Positions 23,851 to 40,690 of a DNA stretch of 64,000 nucleotides are shown piece after piece. Within the stretch, counting starts at the first letter, position 1, and every line of letters begins with the position of its first letter. The translations under genes and the position numbers were made by a program. Under the pieces are notes generated by a model that worked only from the letters and a program-made list of their open reading frames with translations, searched no databases and was not told the origin of the DNA. The stretch spans positions 180,592 through 244,591 of the forward strand of contig NW_027473534.1 in assembly GCF_050947335.1 (NCBI RefSeq), given 5' to 3'. This stretch comes from Megachile rotundata (lineage: Eukaryota > Arthropoda > Insecta > Hymenoptera > Megachilidae).

Positions 23851-26785
23851 CAGTCACAATCACACAATCACAATCACACAATCACAATCACACAACCACA
23901 ATCACACAATCACAATCACACAATCACAATCACACAATCACAATCACACAATCACAATCACACAATCACAATCACACAATCACAATCACACAATCACAAT
24001 CACACAATCACAATCACACAATCACAATCACACAATCACAATCACACAATCACAATCACACAATCACAATCACACAATCACAATCACACAATCACAATCA
24101 CACAATCACAATCACACAATCACAATCACACAATCACAATCACTCAATCACAATCACACAATCACAATCACACAATCACAATCACACAATCACAATCACA
24201 CAATCACAATCACACAATCACAATCACACAATCACAATCACACAATCACAATCACACAATCACAATCACACAATCACAATCACACAATCACAATCACACA
24301 ATCACAATCACACAATCACAATCACACAATCACAATCACACAATCACAATCACACAATCACAATCACACAATCACAATCACACAATCACAATCACACAAT
24401 CACAATCACACAATCACAATCACACAATCACAATCACACAATCACAATCACACAATCACAATCACACAATCACAATCACACAATCACAATCACACAATCA
24501 CAATCACACAATCACAATCACACAATCACAATCACACAATCACAATCACACAATCACAATCACACAATCACAATCACACAATCACAATCACACAATCACA
24601 ATCACACAATCACAATCACACAATCACAATCACACAATCACAATCACACAATCACAATCACACAATCACAATCACACAATCACAATCACACAATCACAAT
24701 CACACAATCACAATCACACAATCACAATCACACAATCACAATCACACAATCACAATCACACAATCACAATCACACAATCACAATCACACAATCACAATCA
24801 CACAATCACAATCACACAATCACAATCACACAATCACAATCACACAATCACAATCACACAATCACAATCACACAATCACAATCACACAATCACAATCACA
24901 CAATCACAATCACACAATCACAATCACACAATCACAATCACACAATCACAATCACACAATCACAATCACACAATCACAATCACACAATCACAATCACACA
25001 ATCACAATCACACAATCACAATCACACAATCACAATCACACAATCACAATCACACAATCACAATCACACAATCACAATCACACAATCACAATCACACAAT
25101 CACAATCACACAATCACAATCACACAATCACAATCACACAATCACAATCACACAATCACAATCACACAATCACAATCACACAATCACAATCACACAATCA
25201 CAATCACACAATCACAATCACACAATCACAATCACACAATCACAATCACACAATCACAATCACACAATCACAATCACACAATCACAATCACACAATCACA
25301 ATCACACAATCACAATCACACAATCACAATCACACAATCACAATCACACAATCACAATCACACAATCACAATCACACAATCACAATCACACAATCACAAT
25401 CACACAATCACAATCACACAATCACAATCACACAATCACAATCACACAATCACAATCACACAATCACAATCACACAATCACAATCACACAATCACAATCA
25501 CACAATCACAATCACACAATCACAATCACACAATCACAATCACACAATCACAATCACACAATCACAATCACACAATCACAATCACACAATCACAATCACA
25601 CAATCACAATCACACAATCACAATCACACAATCACAATCACACAATCACAATCACACAATCACAATCACACAATCACAATCACACAATCACAATCACACA
25701 ATCACAATCACACAATCACAATCACACAATCACAATCACACAATCACAATCACACAATCACAATCACACAATCACAATCACACAATCACAATCACACAAT
25801 CACAATCACACAATCACAATCACACAATCACAATCACACAATCACAATCACACAATCACAATCACACAATCACAATCACACAATCACAATCACACAATCA
25901 CAATCACACAATCACAATCACACAATCACAATCACACAATCACAATCACACAATCACAATCACACAATCACAATCACACAATCACAATCACACAATCACA
26001 ATCACACAATCACAATCACACAATCACAATCACACAATCACAATCACACAATCACAATCACACAATCACAATCACACAATCACAATCACACAATCACAAT
26101 CACACAATCACAATCACACAATCACAATCACACAATCACAATCACACAATCACAATCACACAATCACAATCACACAATCACAATCACACAATCACAATCA
26201 CACAATCACAATCACACAATCACAATCACACAATCACAATCACACAATCACAATCACACAATCACAATCACACAATCACAATCACACAATCACAATCACA
26301 ATCACACAATCACAATCACACAATCACAATCACACAATCACAATCACACAATCACAATCACACAATCACAATCACACAATCACAATCACACAATCACAAT
26401 CACACAATCACAATCACACAATCACAATCACACAATCACAATCACACAATCACAATCACACAATCACAATCACACAATCACAATCACACAATCACAATCA
26501 CACAATCACAATCACACAATCACAATCACACAATCACAATCACACAATCACAATCACACAATCACAATCACACAATCACAATCACACAATCACAATCACA
26601 CAATCACAATCACACAATCACAATCACACAATCACAATCACACAATCACAATCACACAATCACAATCACACAATCACAATCACACAATCACAATCACACA
26701 ATCACAATCACACAATCACAATCACACAATCACAATCACACAATCACAATCACACAATCACAATCACACAATCACAATCACAAAA
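23851..26785 (+). repeat. 14-bp array R-c, the longest homogeneous run
   Basis: About 2.9 kb of ACACAATCACAATC. The CAACC and CACTCAATC variants near its start (about 23894 and 24141) match R-b, with the spacing enlarged by 42 bp, or three units. From there to about 26280, roughly 150 units pass with no variant seen. One unit near 26287-26306 has an extra ACAATC (20 bp instead of 14). The array ends at an AAAATC variant near 26780. Confidence 0.93.
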
Positions 26786-27050
26786 TCACACAACCACACA
26801 ATCACACAATCACACACTCACACAATCACAATCACACAATCACAATCACAATCACAATCACACAATCACAATCACACAATCACAATCACACAATCACAAT
26901 CACACAATCACAATCACACAATCGCAATCACACAATCGCAATCACACAATCGCAATCACACAATCGCAATCACACAATCGCAATCACACAATCGCAATCA
27001 CACAATCGCAATCACACAATCGCAATCACACAATCACAATCACACAACCA
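26786..27050 (+). repeat. Short irregular segment and CGCAATC run (8 units)
   Basis: A stretch with extra ACAATC words near 26840-26865 is followed by a short 14-bp array and eight successive CGCAATC units (about 26922-27026). It is a short counterpart of the CGCAATC runs in the 11.6-12.3-kb higher-order repeats downstream. Confidence 0.82.
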
Positions 27051-28390
27051 CAATCACACAATCACACAATCACACAATCACACAATCACACAATCACACA
27101 ATCACACAATCCCACAATCACACAATCACACAATCACACAACCACACAATCACACAACCACACAATCACTCAATCACACAATCCCACACTCACACAATCA
27201 CACAGTCACAATCACACAATCACACAATCACACAATCACCTAACCACACAATCACACAATCACACAACCACACAATCACACAAGCACACAATCACTCAAT
27301 CAGACAATCACACACTCACACAATCACACAATCACACAATCACACAACCACACAATCACACAATCACACAATCACACAATCCCACAATCACACAATCACA
27401 CAATCACACAACCACACAATCACACAACCACACAATCACTCAATCACACAATCACACACTCACACAATCACACAGTCACTATCACACAATCACACAATCA
27501 CACAATCACCTAACCACACAATCACACAATCACACAACCACACAATCACACAAGCACACAATCACTCAATCAGACAATCACACACTCACACAATCACACA
27601 ATCACACAATCACACAATCACCTAACCACACAATCACACAATCACACAACCACACAATCACACAAGCACACAATCACTCAATCAGACAATCACACACTCA
27701 CACAATCACACAACCACACAATCACACAATCACACAATCACACAATCACACAATCGCAATCACACAATCACAATCACACAATCACAATCACACAATCGCA
27801 ATCACACAATCACAATCACACAATCACAATCACACAATCACAATCACACAATCACACAATCACAATCACACAATCACAATCACACAATCACAATCACACA
27901 ATCACACAATCACACAATCACACAATCACACAATCCCACAATCACACAATCACACAATCACACAACCACACAATCACACAACCACACAATCACTCAATCA
28001 CACAATCACACACTCACACAATCACACAGTCACAATCACACAATCACACAATCACACAATCACCTAACAACACAATCACACAATCACACAACCACACAAT
28101 CACACAAGCACACAATCACTCAATCAGACAATCACACAATCACACAATCACACAATCTCACAATCACACAATCACACAATCACACAATCACACAATCACA
28201 CAATCACACAATCTCACAATCACACAATCACACAATCACACAATCACACAATCACACAATCACACAATCACACAATCGCACAATCACAATTACACAATCA
28301 CACAATCACACAATCACACACTCACACAATCACACAGTCACAATCACACAATCACACAATCACACAACCACAAAATCACACAACCACACA
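27051..28390 (+). repeat. CTAACC module cluster
   Basis: Serial modules of roughly 100-240 bp, each with CAATCCC, CACAACC, CTCAATC, CACACTC, CAGTC, CACCTAACC, AAGCAC and CAGACAATC variants. CTAACC occurs near 27241, 27510 and 27622, and CTAACAAC at 28064. The last also occurs at 40326, an offset of 12,262 bp. The right part has 8-bp arrays with CAATCTC and ATTACAC. No gene. Confidence 0.82.
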
Positions 28391-30370
28391 ATCACACAAT
28401 CACACACTCACACAATCACACAGTCACAATGACACAATCACAATCACACAATCACAATGACACAATCACAAACGCACAATCACACAGTCACACAATCACA
28501 CAGTCACACAATCACACATACACAAAATCACGATCACACAATCACGCAATCACACAATCACGATCACACAATCACGATAGCACGACCACACAATCACACA
28601 ATCACACAATCACACAATCACACAATCGCACAATCACACAATCACACAATCACACAGTCACAATCCCACAATCACAATCACACAATCACAATCACACAAT
28701 CACAATCACACAATCACACAGTCACAATCCCACAATCACAATCACACAATCACAATCACACAATCACAATCACACAATCACACAGTCACACAATCACACA
28801 ATCTCACAATCACACAATCACACAATCACAGAACCACACAATCACACAATCACACAATCACACACTCACACAATCACACAGTCACAATCACACAATCACA
28901 ATCACACAATCACAATCACACAATCACACAGTCACAATCCCACAATCACAATCACACAATCACAATCACACAATCACAATCACACAATCACAATCACACA
29001 ATCACAATCACACAATCACAATCACACAATCACACAGTCACACAATCACACAATCTCACAATCACACAATCACACAATCACAGAACCACACAATCACACA
29101 ATCACACAATCACACACTCACACAATCACACAGTCACAATCACACAATCACAATCACACAATCACAATCACACAATCACAATCACACAATCACACAATCA
29201 CACAATCACACAATCACAGAATCATACAATCACACAATCACACAATCACACAATCACACAATCACACAATCACACAATCACACAGTCACACAATCACTCA
29301 GTCACACAATCACACAATCACACAATCACACAATCACACAATCGCACAATCACACAATCACACAATCACACAATCACACAATCACAGAATCATACAATCA
29401 CACAATCACACAATCACACAATCACACAATCACACAATCACACAATCACACAATCACACAATCACACCATCACACAATCACACAACCACACAATCACACA
29501 ATCACACAATCACACAATCGCAATCACACAATCGCAATCACACAATCACAATCACACAATCGCAATCACACAATCACAATCACACAATCACAATCACACA
29601 ATCACAATCACACAATCACAATCACACAATCACAATCACACAATCACAATCACACAATCACAATCACACAATCACAATCACACAATCACAATCACACAAT
29701 CACAATCACACAATCACAATCACACAACCACAATCACACAATCACACAATCACACAATCACACAATCACACAATCACACAATCACACAATCCCACAATCA
29801 CACAATCACACAATCACACAACCACACAATCACACAACGACACAATCACTCAATCACACAATCACACACTCACACAATCACACAGTCACAATCACACAAT
29901 CACACAATCACACAATCACACAATCACACAATCACACAATCACACAACCACACAATCACACAAGCACACAATCACTCAATCAGACAATCACACACTCACA
30001 CAATCACACAATCACACAATCACCTAACCACACAATCACACAATCACACAACCACACAATCACACAAGCACACAATCACTCAATCAGACAATCACACACT
30101 CACACAATCACACAATCACAAAATCACACAACCACAAAATCACACAACCACGCAATCACACAATCACACACTCACACAATCACACAGTCACAATCACACA
30201 ATCACAATCACACAACCACAATCACACAATCACAATCACACAATCACAATCACACAATCACAATCACACAATCACAATCACACAATCACAATCACACAAT
30301 CACAATCACACAATCACAATCACACAATCACAATCACACAATCACACAATCACACAATCACACAATCACA
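28391..30370 (+). repeat. ATGACAC/TACACAAAATC landmark block, R1 first type
   Basis: Paired ATGACAC at 28429/28457, CATACACAAAATC near 28517, CACGATAGCACGACC near 28570, repeated CAGTCACAATCCC, two AGAACC landmarks, CAGAATCATAC and CTCAGTC, then short CGCAATC runs near 29520-29560. The GATAGC variant distinguishes this block type (also at about 40.84 kb) from the second type with GATCGC (38.2, 49.9 kb). It ends at CACATTCAC (30371). Confidence 0.82.
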
Positions 30371-32377
30371 CATTCACACAATCACACAATCACAATCACA
30401 CAATCACAATCACACAATCACAATCACACAATCACAATCACACAATCACAATCACACAATCACAGTCACACAATCACAATCACACAATCACAATCACACA
30501 ATCACAATCACACAATCACAATCACACAATCACAATCACACAATCACAATCACACAATCACAATCACACAATCACAATCACACAATCACAATCACACAAT
30601 CACAATCACACAATCACAATCACACAATCACAATCACACAATCACAATCACACAATCACAATCACACAATCACAATCACACAATCACAATCACACAATCA
30701 CAATCACACAATCACAATCACACAATCACAATCACACAATCACAATCACACAATCACAATCACACAATCACAATCACACAATCACAATCACACAATCACA
30801 ATCACACAATCACAATCACACAATCACAATCACACAATCACAATCACACAATCACAATCACACAATCACAATCACACAATCACAATCACACAATCACAAT
30901 CACACAATCACAATCACAATCACACAATCACAATCACACAATCACAATCACACAATCACAATCACACAATCACAATCACACAATCACAATCACACAATCA
31001 CAATCACACAATCACAATCACACAATCACAATCACACAATCACAATCACACAATCACAATCACACAATCACAATCACACAATCACAATCACACAATCACA
31101 ATCACACAATCACAATCACACAATCACAATCACACAATCACAATCACACAATCACAATCACACAATCACAATCACACAATCACAATCACACAATCACAAT
31201 CACACAATCACAATCACACAATCACAATCACACAATCACAATCACACAATCACAATCACACAATCACAATCACACAATCACAATCACACAATCACAATCA
31301 CACAATCACAATCACACAATCACAATCACACAATCACAATCACACAATCACAATCACACAATCACAATCACACAATCACAATCACACAATCACAATCACA
31401 CAATCACAATCACAATCAATCACAATCACAATCACACAATCACAATCACACAATCACAATCACACAATCACAATCACACAATCACAATCACACAATCACA
31501 ATCACACAATCACAATCACACAATCACAATCACACAATCACAATCACACAATCACAATCACACAATCACAATCACACAATCACAATCACACAATCACAAT
31601 CACACAATCACAATCACACAATCACAATCACACAATCACAATCACACAATCACAATCACACAATCACAATCACACAATCACAATCACACAATCACAATCA
31701 CACAATCACAATCACACAATCACAATCACACAATCACAATCACACAATCACAATCACACAATCACAATCACACAATCACAATCACACAATCACAATCACA
31801 CAATCACAATCACACAATCACAATCACACAATCACAATCACACAATCACAATCACACAATCACAATCACACAATCACAATCACACAATCACAATCACACA
31901 ATCACAATCACACAATCACAATCACACAATCACAATCACACAATCACAATCACACAATCACAATCACACAATCACAATCACACAATCACAATCACACAAT
32001 CACAATCACACAATCACAATCACACAATCACAATCACACAATCACAATCACACAATCACAATCACACAATCACAATCACACAATCACAATCACACAATCA
32101 CAATCACACAATCACAATCACACAATCACAATCACACAATCACAATCACACAATCACAATCACACAATCACAATCACACAATCACAATCACACAATCACA
32201 ATCACACAATCACAATCACACAATCACAATCACACAATCACAATCACACAATCACAATCACACAATCACAATCACACAATCACAATCACACAATCACAAT
32301 CACACAATCACAATCACACAATCACAATCACACAATCACAATCACACAATCACAATCACACAATCACAATCACACAA
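30371..32377 (+). repeat. Long 14-bp array of R1
   Basis: About 2 kb of ACACAATCACAATC with a CAGTC unit at 30463 and two phase slips: an extra ACAATC near 30905-30925 and an irregular ATCAATC near 31405-31430. The R2 equivalent shares the CAGTC unit but not the slips, and has its own variants instead. Confidence 0.9.
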
Positions 32378-32572
32378 TCGCAATCACACAATCGCAATCA
32401 CACAATCGCAATCACACAATCGCAATCACACAATCGCAATCACACAATCGCAATCACACAATCGCAATCACACAATCGCAATCACACAATCGCAATCACA
32501 CAATCGCAATCACACAATCGCAATCACACAATCGCAATCACACAATCGCAATCACACAATCGCAATCACACA
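32378..32572 (+). repeat. CGCAATC run (14 units)
   Basis: Fourteen consecutive 14-bp units with CGCAATC in place of CACAATC, the longest such run in the window. Each adds one CpG. There is no equivalent at the end of the R2 array. Confidence 0.88.
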
Positions 32573-33380
32573 ATCACACAATCACACAATCACACAATCA
32601 CACAATCACACAATCACACAATCACACAATCACACAATCACACAATCCCACAATCACACAATCACACAATCACACAACCACACAATCACACAACCACACA
32701 ATCACTCAATCACACAATCCCACACTCACACAATCACACAGTCACAATCACACAATCACACAATCACACAATCACCTAACCACACAATCACACAATCACA
32801 CAACCACACAATCACACAAGCACACAATCACTCAATCAGACAATCACACACTCACACAATCACACAATCACTCAATCACACAATCCCACACTCACACAAT
32901 CACACAGTCACAATCACACAATCACACAATCACACAATCACCTAACCACACAATCACACAATCACACAACCACACAATCACACAAGCACACAATCACTCA
33001 ATCAGACAATCACACACTCACACAATCACACAATCACACAATCACACAACCACACAATCACACAATCACACAATCCCACAATCACACAATCACACAATCA
33101 CACAACCACACAATCACACAACCACACAATCACTCAATCACACAATCACACACTCACACAATCACACAGTCACAATCACACCATCACACAATCACACAAT
33201 CACCTAACCACACAATCACACAATCACACAACCACACAATCACACAAGCACACAATCACTCAATCAGACAATCACACACTCACACAATCACACAATCACA
33301 CAATCACCTAACCACACAATCACACAATCACACAACCACACAATCACACAAGCACACAATCACACAATCACACAATCACA
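32573..33380 (+). repeat. CTAACC module cluster, R1 first
   Basis: 8-bp arrays with CAATCCC, CACAACC, CTCAATC, CAGTC, AAGCAC and CAGACAATC modules. CTAACC occurs at about 32776, 32942, 33204 and 33308. The cluster recurs after each CGCAATC run downstream. Confidence 0.82.
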
Positions 33381-36300
33381 CAATCGCAATCACACAATCA
33401 CAATCACACAATCACAATCACACAATCACAATCACACAATCACAATCACACAATCACAATCACACAATCACAATCACACAATCACAATCACACAATCACA
33501 ATCACACAATCACAATCACACAATCACAATCACAAAATCACAATCACACAATCACAATCACACAATCACAATCACACAATCACAATCACACAATCACAAT
33601 CACACAATCACAATCACACAATCACAATCACACAATCACAATCACACAATCACAATCACACAATCACAATCACACAATCACAATCACACAATCACAATCA
33701 CACAATCACAATCACACAATCACAATCACACAATCACAATCACACAATCACAATCACACAATCACAATCACACAATCACAATCACACGATCACAATCACA
33801 CAATCACAATCACACAATCACAATCACACAATCACAATCACACAATCACAATCACACAATCACAATCACACAATCCCAATCACACAATCGCAATCACACA
33901 ATCGCAATCACACAATCGCAATCACACAATCGCAATCACACAATCGCAATCACACAATCGCAATCACACAATCGCAATCACACAATCGCAATCACACAAT
34001 CGCAATCACACAATCACAATCACACAATCACAATCACACAATCACAACCACACAATCACAATCACACAATCACAATCACACAATCACAATCACACAATCA
34101 CAATCACACAATCACAATCACACAATCACAATCACACAATCACAATCACACAATCACAATCACACAATCACACAATCACACAATCACACAATCACACAAT
34201 CACACAATCACACAATCCCACAATCACACAATCACACAATCACACAACCACACAATCACACAACCACACAATCACTCAATCACACAATCCCACACTCACA
34301 CAATCACACAGTCACAATCACACAATCACACAATCACACAATCACCTAACCACACAATCACACAATCACACAACCACACAATCACACAAGCACACAATCA
34401 CTCAATCAGACAATCACACACTCACACAATCACACAATCACTCAATCACACAATCCCACACTCACACAATCACACAGTCACAATCACACAATCACACAAT
34501 CACACAATCACCTAACCACACAATCACACAATCACACAACCACACAATCACACAAGCACACAATCACTCAATCAGACAATCACACACTCACACAATCACA
34601 CAATCACACAATCACACAACCACACAATCACACAATCACACAATCCCACAATCACACAATCACACAATCACACAACCACACAATCACACAACCACACAAT
34701 CACTCAATCACACAATCACACACTCACACAATCACACAGTCACAATCACACCATCACACAATCACACAATCACCTAACCACACAATCACACAATCACACA
34801 ACCACACAATCACACAAGCACACAATCACTCAATCAGACAATCACACACTCACACAATCACACAATCACACAATCACCTAACCACACAATCACACAATCA
34901 CACAACCACACAATCACACAAGCACACAATCACACAATCACACAATCACACAATCGCAATCACACAATCACAATCACACAATCACAATCACACAATCACA
35001 ATCACACAATCACAATCACACAATCACAATCACACAATCACAATCACACAATCACAATCACACAATCACAATCACACAATCACAATCACACAATCACAAT
35101 CACACAATCACAATCACACAATCACAATCACACAATCACAATCACACAATCACAATCACACAATCACAATCACACAATCGCAATCACACAATCGCAATCA
35201 CACAATCGCAATCACACAATCGCAATCACACAATCGCAATCACACAATCACAATCACACAATCACAATCACACAATCACAATCACACAATCACAATCACA
35301 CAATCACAATCACACAATCACAATCACACAATCACAATCACACAATCACAATCACACAATCACAATCACACAATCACAATCACACAATCACAATCACACA
35401 ATCACAATCACACAATCACAATCACACAATCACAATCACACAATCACAATCACACAATCACAATCACACAATCACAATCACACAATCACAATCACACAAT
35501 CACAATCACACAATCACAATCACACAATCACAATCACACAATCACAATCACACAATCACAATCACACAATCACAATCACACAATCACAATCACACAATCA
35601 CAATCACACAATCACAATCACACAATCACAATCACACAATCACAATCACACAATCACAATCACACAATCACAATCACACAATCACAATCACACAATCACA
35701 ATCACACAATCACAATCACACAATCACAATCACACAATCACAATCACACGATCACAATCACACGATCACAATCACACGATCACAATCACACGATCACAAT
35801 CACACAATCACAATCACACAATCACAATCACACAATCACAATCACACAATCCCAATCACACAATCGCAATCACACAATCGCAATCACACAATCGCAATCA
35901 CACAATCGCAATCACACAATCGCAATCACACAATCGCAATCACACAATCGCAATCACACAATCGCAATCACACAATCGCAATCACACAATCGCAATCACA
36001 CAATCACAATCACACAATCACAACCACACAATCACAACCACACAATCACAATCACACAATCACAATCACACAATCACAATCACACAATCACAATCACACA
36101 ATCACAATCACACAATCACAATCACACAATCACAATCACACAATCACACAATCACACAATCACACAATCACACAATCACACAATCACACAATCCCACAAT
36201 CACACAATCACACAATCACACAACCACACAATCACACAACCACACAATCACTCAATCACACAATCCCACACTCACACAATCACACAGTCACAATCACACA

Positions 36301-36950
36301 ATCACACAATCACACAATCACCTAACCACACAATCACACAATCACACAACCACACAATCACACAAGCACACAATCACTCAATCAGACAATCACACACTCA
36401 CACAATCACACAATCACTCAATCACACAATCCCACACTCACACAATCACACAGTCACAATCACACAATCACACAATCACACAATCACCTAACCACACAAT
36501 CACACAATCACACAACCACACAATCACACAAGCACACAATCACTCAATCAGACAATCACACACTCACACAATCACACAATCACACAATCACACAACCACA
36601 CAATCACACAATCACACAATCCCACAATCACACAATCACACAATCACACAACCACACAATCACACAACCACACAATCACTCAATCACACAATCACACACT
36701 CACACAATCACACAGTCACAATCACACCATCACACAATCACACAATCACCTAACCACACAATCACACAATCACACAACCACACAATCACACAAGCACACA
36801 ATCACTCAATCAGACAATCACACACTCACACAATCACACAATCACACAATCACCTAACCACACAATCACACAATCACACAACCACACAATCACACAAGCA
36901 CACAATCACTCAATCAGACAATCACACACTCACACAATCACACAACCACA
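33381..36950 (+). repeat. Nested 1,976-bp duplication in R1
   Basis: Two successive units, each made of a 14-bp array, CACGATC units, one CAATCCCAATC unit, a CGCAATC run and a CTAACC cluster. The CAATCCCAATC landmark is at 33871 and 35847 (1,976 bp apart). CGCAATC runs are 9 and 10 units long. The second unit has an additional 5-unit CGCAATC run near 35179-35240 and four CACGATC units near 35749-35795, against one in the first. Confidence 0.86.
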
Positions 36951-38076
36951 CAATCACACAATCACACAATCACACAATCACACAATCGCAATCACACAAT
37001 CACAATCACACAATCACAATCACACAATCGCAATCACACAATCACAATCACACAATCACAATCACACAATCACAATCACACAATCACACAATCACAATCA
37101 CACAATCACAATCACACAATCACAATCACACAATCACACAATCACACAATCACACAATCCCACAATCACACAATCACACAATCACACAACCACACAATCA
37201 CACAACCACACAATCACTCAATCACACAATCACACACTCACACAATCACACAGTCACAATCACACAATCACACAATCACACAATCACCTAACCACACAAT
37301 CACACAATCACACAACCACACAATCACACAAGCACACAATCACTCAATCAGACAATCACACAATCACACAATCACACAATCTCACAATCACACAATCACA
37401 CAATCACACAATCACACAATCACACAATCACACAATCTCACAATCACACAATCACACAATCACACAATCACACAATCACACAATCACACAATCGCAATCA
37501 CACAATCACAATCACACAATCACAATCACACAATCACAATCACACAATCACACAATCACAATCACACAATCACAATCACACAATCACAATCACACAATCA
37601 CACAATCACACAATCACACAATCCCACAATCACACAATCACACACTCACACAATCACACAGTCACAATCACACAATCACACAATCACACAATCACCTAAC
37701 CACACAATCACACAATCACACAACCACACAATCACACAAGCACACAATCACTCAATCAGACAATCACACAATCACACAATCACACAATCTCACAATCACA
37801 CAATCACACAATCACACAATCACACAATCACACAATCACACAATCTCACAATCACACAATCACACAATCACACAATCACACAATCACACAATCACACAAT
37901 CACACAATCGCACAATCACAATTACACAATCACACAATCACACAATCACACACTCACACAATCACACAGTCACAATCACACAATCACACAATCACACAAT
38001 CACACAATCACACAACCACAAAATCACACAACCACACAATCACACAATCACACACTCACACAATCACACAGTCACA
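36951..38076 (+). repeat. Short-array and CTAACC/CAATCTC segment
   Basis: Alternating 8-bp and short 14-bp runs with single CGCAATC units, CAATCCC and CTAACC modules near 37287 and 37697, two CAATCTC-bearing 8-bp arrays, ATTACAC near 37921 and CACAAAATC near 38017. It leads into the second ATGACAC block. Only satellite seen. Confidence 0.8.
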
Positions 38077-38818
38077 ATGACACAATCACAATCACACAAT
38101 CACAATGACACAATCACAAACGCACAATCACACAGTCACACAATCACACAGTCACACAATCACACATACACAAAATCACGATCACACAATCACGCAATCA
38201 CACAATCACGATCACACAATCACGATCACACAATCACGATCACACAATCACGATCGCACGACCACACAATCACACAATCACACAATCACACAATCACACA
38301 ATCACACAATCACACAATCACACAATCGCACAATCACACAATCACACAATCACACAGTCAGAATCCCACAATCACAATCACACAATCACAATCACACAAT
38401 CACAATCACACAATCACACAGTCACAATCCCACAATCACAATCACACAATCACAATCACACAATCACAATCACACAATCACACAGTCACACAATCACACA
38501 ATCTCACAATCACACAATCACACAATCACAGAACCACACAATCACACAATCACACAATCACACACTCACACAATCACACAGTCACAATCACACAATCACA
38601 ATCACACAATCACAATCACACAATCACAATCACACAATCACAATCACACAATCACAATCACACAATCACAATCACACAATCACAATCACACAATCACAAT
38701 CACACAATCACAATCACACAATCACACAATCACACAATCACACAATCACACAATCACAGAATCACACAATCACACAATCACACAATCACACAATCACACA
38801 ATCACACAATCACACAAT
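38077..38818 (+). repeat. ATGACAC/TACACAAAATC landmark block, R1 second type
   Basis: Paired ATGACAC at 38077/38105, CATACACAAAATC near 38165, four CACGATC units, CACGATCGCACGACC near 38250, a CAGTCAGAATCCC variant near 38355, AGAACC near 38530 and a 14-bp run. The CAGTCAGAATCCC variant recurs at the R2 equivalent (about 49977), which supports homology of the two. Confidence 0.83.
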
Positions 38819-39100
38819 CACGCATTCACAATCACGCAATCACAATCACGCAATCACACAATCACGGTCACACTATCACGGTCACACAATCACGGTCACA
38901 CAATCACGGTCACACAATCACGGTCATACAATCACGCCCACACAATCACGGTCAGACAATCACGGTCACACAATCACGGTCACTCAATCACGGTCACCCA
39001 ATCACGGTCACTAAATCACGATCACACAATCACGATGACACAATCACTGTCACACAATCACGGTCACACAATCATGGTCACACAAACACACAGTCACTCA
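38819..39100 (+). repeat. GGTCAC landmark block (CGCATTC to CTCA 280 bp)
   Basis: It begins with CGCATTC at 38821, then CACGCAATC, CACGGTCACACTATC, serial CACGGTCAC units with CATACAATC, CGCCCAC, CAGACAATC, CTCAATC, CCCAATC and CTAAATC neighbours, CACGATGAC, CACTGTCAC, CATGGTCAC and CACAAACAC, ending CAGTCACTCA. Same order as the left-arm block in reverse complement; one 14-bp unit shorter. Confidence 0.88.
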
Positions 39101-40690
39101 ATCACACAGTCACACAATCACACAGTCACACAATCACTCAGTCACACAATCACACAATCACACAATCACACAATCACACAATCGCACAATCACACAATCA
39201 CACAATCACACAATCACACAATCACAGAATCATACAATCACACAATCACACAATCACACAATCACACAATCACACATTCAAACAATCACACAATCACACA
39301 ATCACACAATCACACAATCACACAATCACACAACCACACAATCACACAATCACACAATCACACAATCACACAATCGCAATCACACAATCGCAATCACACA
39401 ATCACAATCACACAATCGCAATCACACAATCACAATCACACAATCACAATCACACAATCACAATCACACAATCACAATCACACAATCACAATCACACAAT
39501 CACAATCACACAATCACAATCACACAATCACAATCACACAATCACAATCACACAACCACAATCACACAATCACACAATCACGCAATCACACAATCACACA
39601 ATCACACAATCACACAATCACACAATCCCACAATCACACAATCACACAATCACACAACCACACAATCACACAACCACACAATCACTCAATCACACAATCA
39701 CACACTCACACAATCACACAGTCACACACTCACACAATCACACAGTCACAATCACACAATCACACAATCACACAATCACCTAACCACACAATCACACAAT
39801 CACACAACCACACAATCACACAAGCACACAATCACTCAATCAGACAATCACACACTCACACAATCACACAATCACACAATCACCTAACCACACAATCACA
39901 CAATCACACAACCACACAATCACACAAGCACACAATCACTCAATCAGACAATCACACACTCACACAATCACACAACCACACAATCACACAATCACACAAT
40001 CACACAATCACACAATCGCAATCACACAATCACAATCACACAATCACAATCACACAATCGCAATCACACAATCACAATCACACAATCACAATCACACAAT
40101 CACAATCACACAATCACACAATCACAATCACACAATCACAATCACACAATCACAATCACACAATCACACAATCACACAATCACACAATCACACAATCCCA
40201 CAATCACACAATCACACAATCACACAACCACACAATCACACAACCACACAATCACTCAATCACACAATCACACACTCACACAATCACACAGTCACAATCA
40301 CACAATCACACAATCACACAATCACCTAACAACACAATCACACAATCACACAACCACACAATCACACAAGCACACAATCACTCAATCAGACAATCACACA
40401 ATCACACAATCACACAATCTCACAATCACACAATCACACAATCACACAATCACACAATCACACAATCACACAATCTCACAATCACACAATCACACAATCA
40501 CACAATCACACAATCACACAATCACACAATCACACAATCGCACAATCACAATTACACAATCACACAATCACACAATCACACACTCACACAATCACACAGT
40601 CACAATCACACAATCACACAATCACACAACCACAAAATCACACAACCACACAATCACACAATCACACACTCACACAATCACACAGTCACA
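39101..40690 (+). repeat. R1/R2 junction: mixed satellite and CTAACC modules
   Basis: CTCAGTC and CAGAATCATAC variants, a CACATTCAAACAATC variant near 39272, short CGCAATC units near 39373-39420, a 14-bp run, then CAATCCC/CTAACC modules at 39780 and 39884, CTAACAAC at 40326, CAATCTC arrays and ATTACAC near 40550. The 39780-39884 spacing is 104 bp against 112 bp in R1, one 8-bp word shorter. Confidence 0.8.

Larger units (their letters stand above)
27622..39883 (+). repeat. Higher-order repeat R1 (12,262 bp)
   Basis: CTAACC 27622/39884, CGCAATC 27751/40013, CTAACAAC 28064/40326 and ATGACAC 28429/40691 and 28457/40719 all recur at a constant 12,262 bp. Further in, the offset drops to about 11,636 (the CAATCCCAATC unit, 33871/45507 and 35847/47483) and 11,620 (ATGACAC, 38077/49697), so about 630 bp of array is lost in the second copy. 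Internal order: ATGACAC block, long 14-bp array, CGCAATC run, CTAACC clusters with nested 1,976-bp duplication, second ATGACAC block, GGTCAC block. The start phase is chosen for convenience. Confidence 0.85.
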
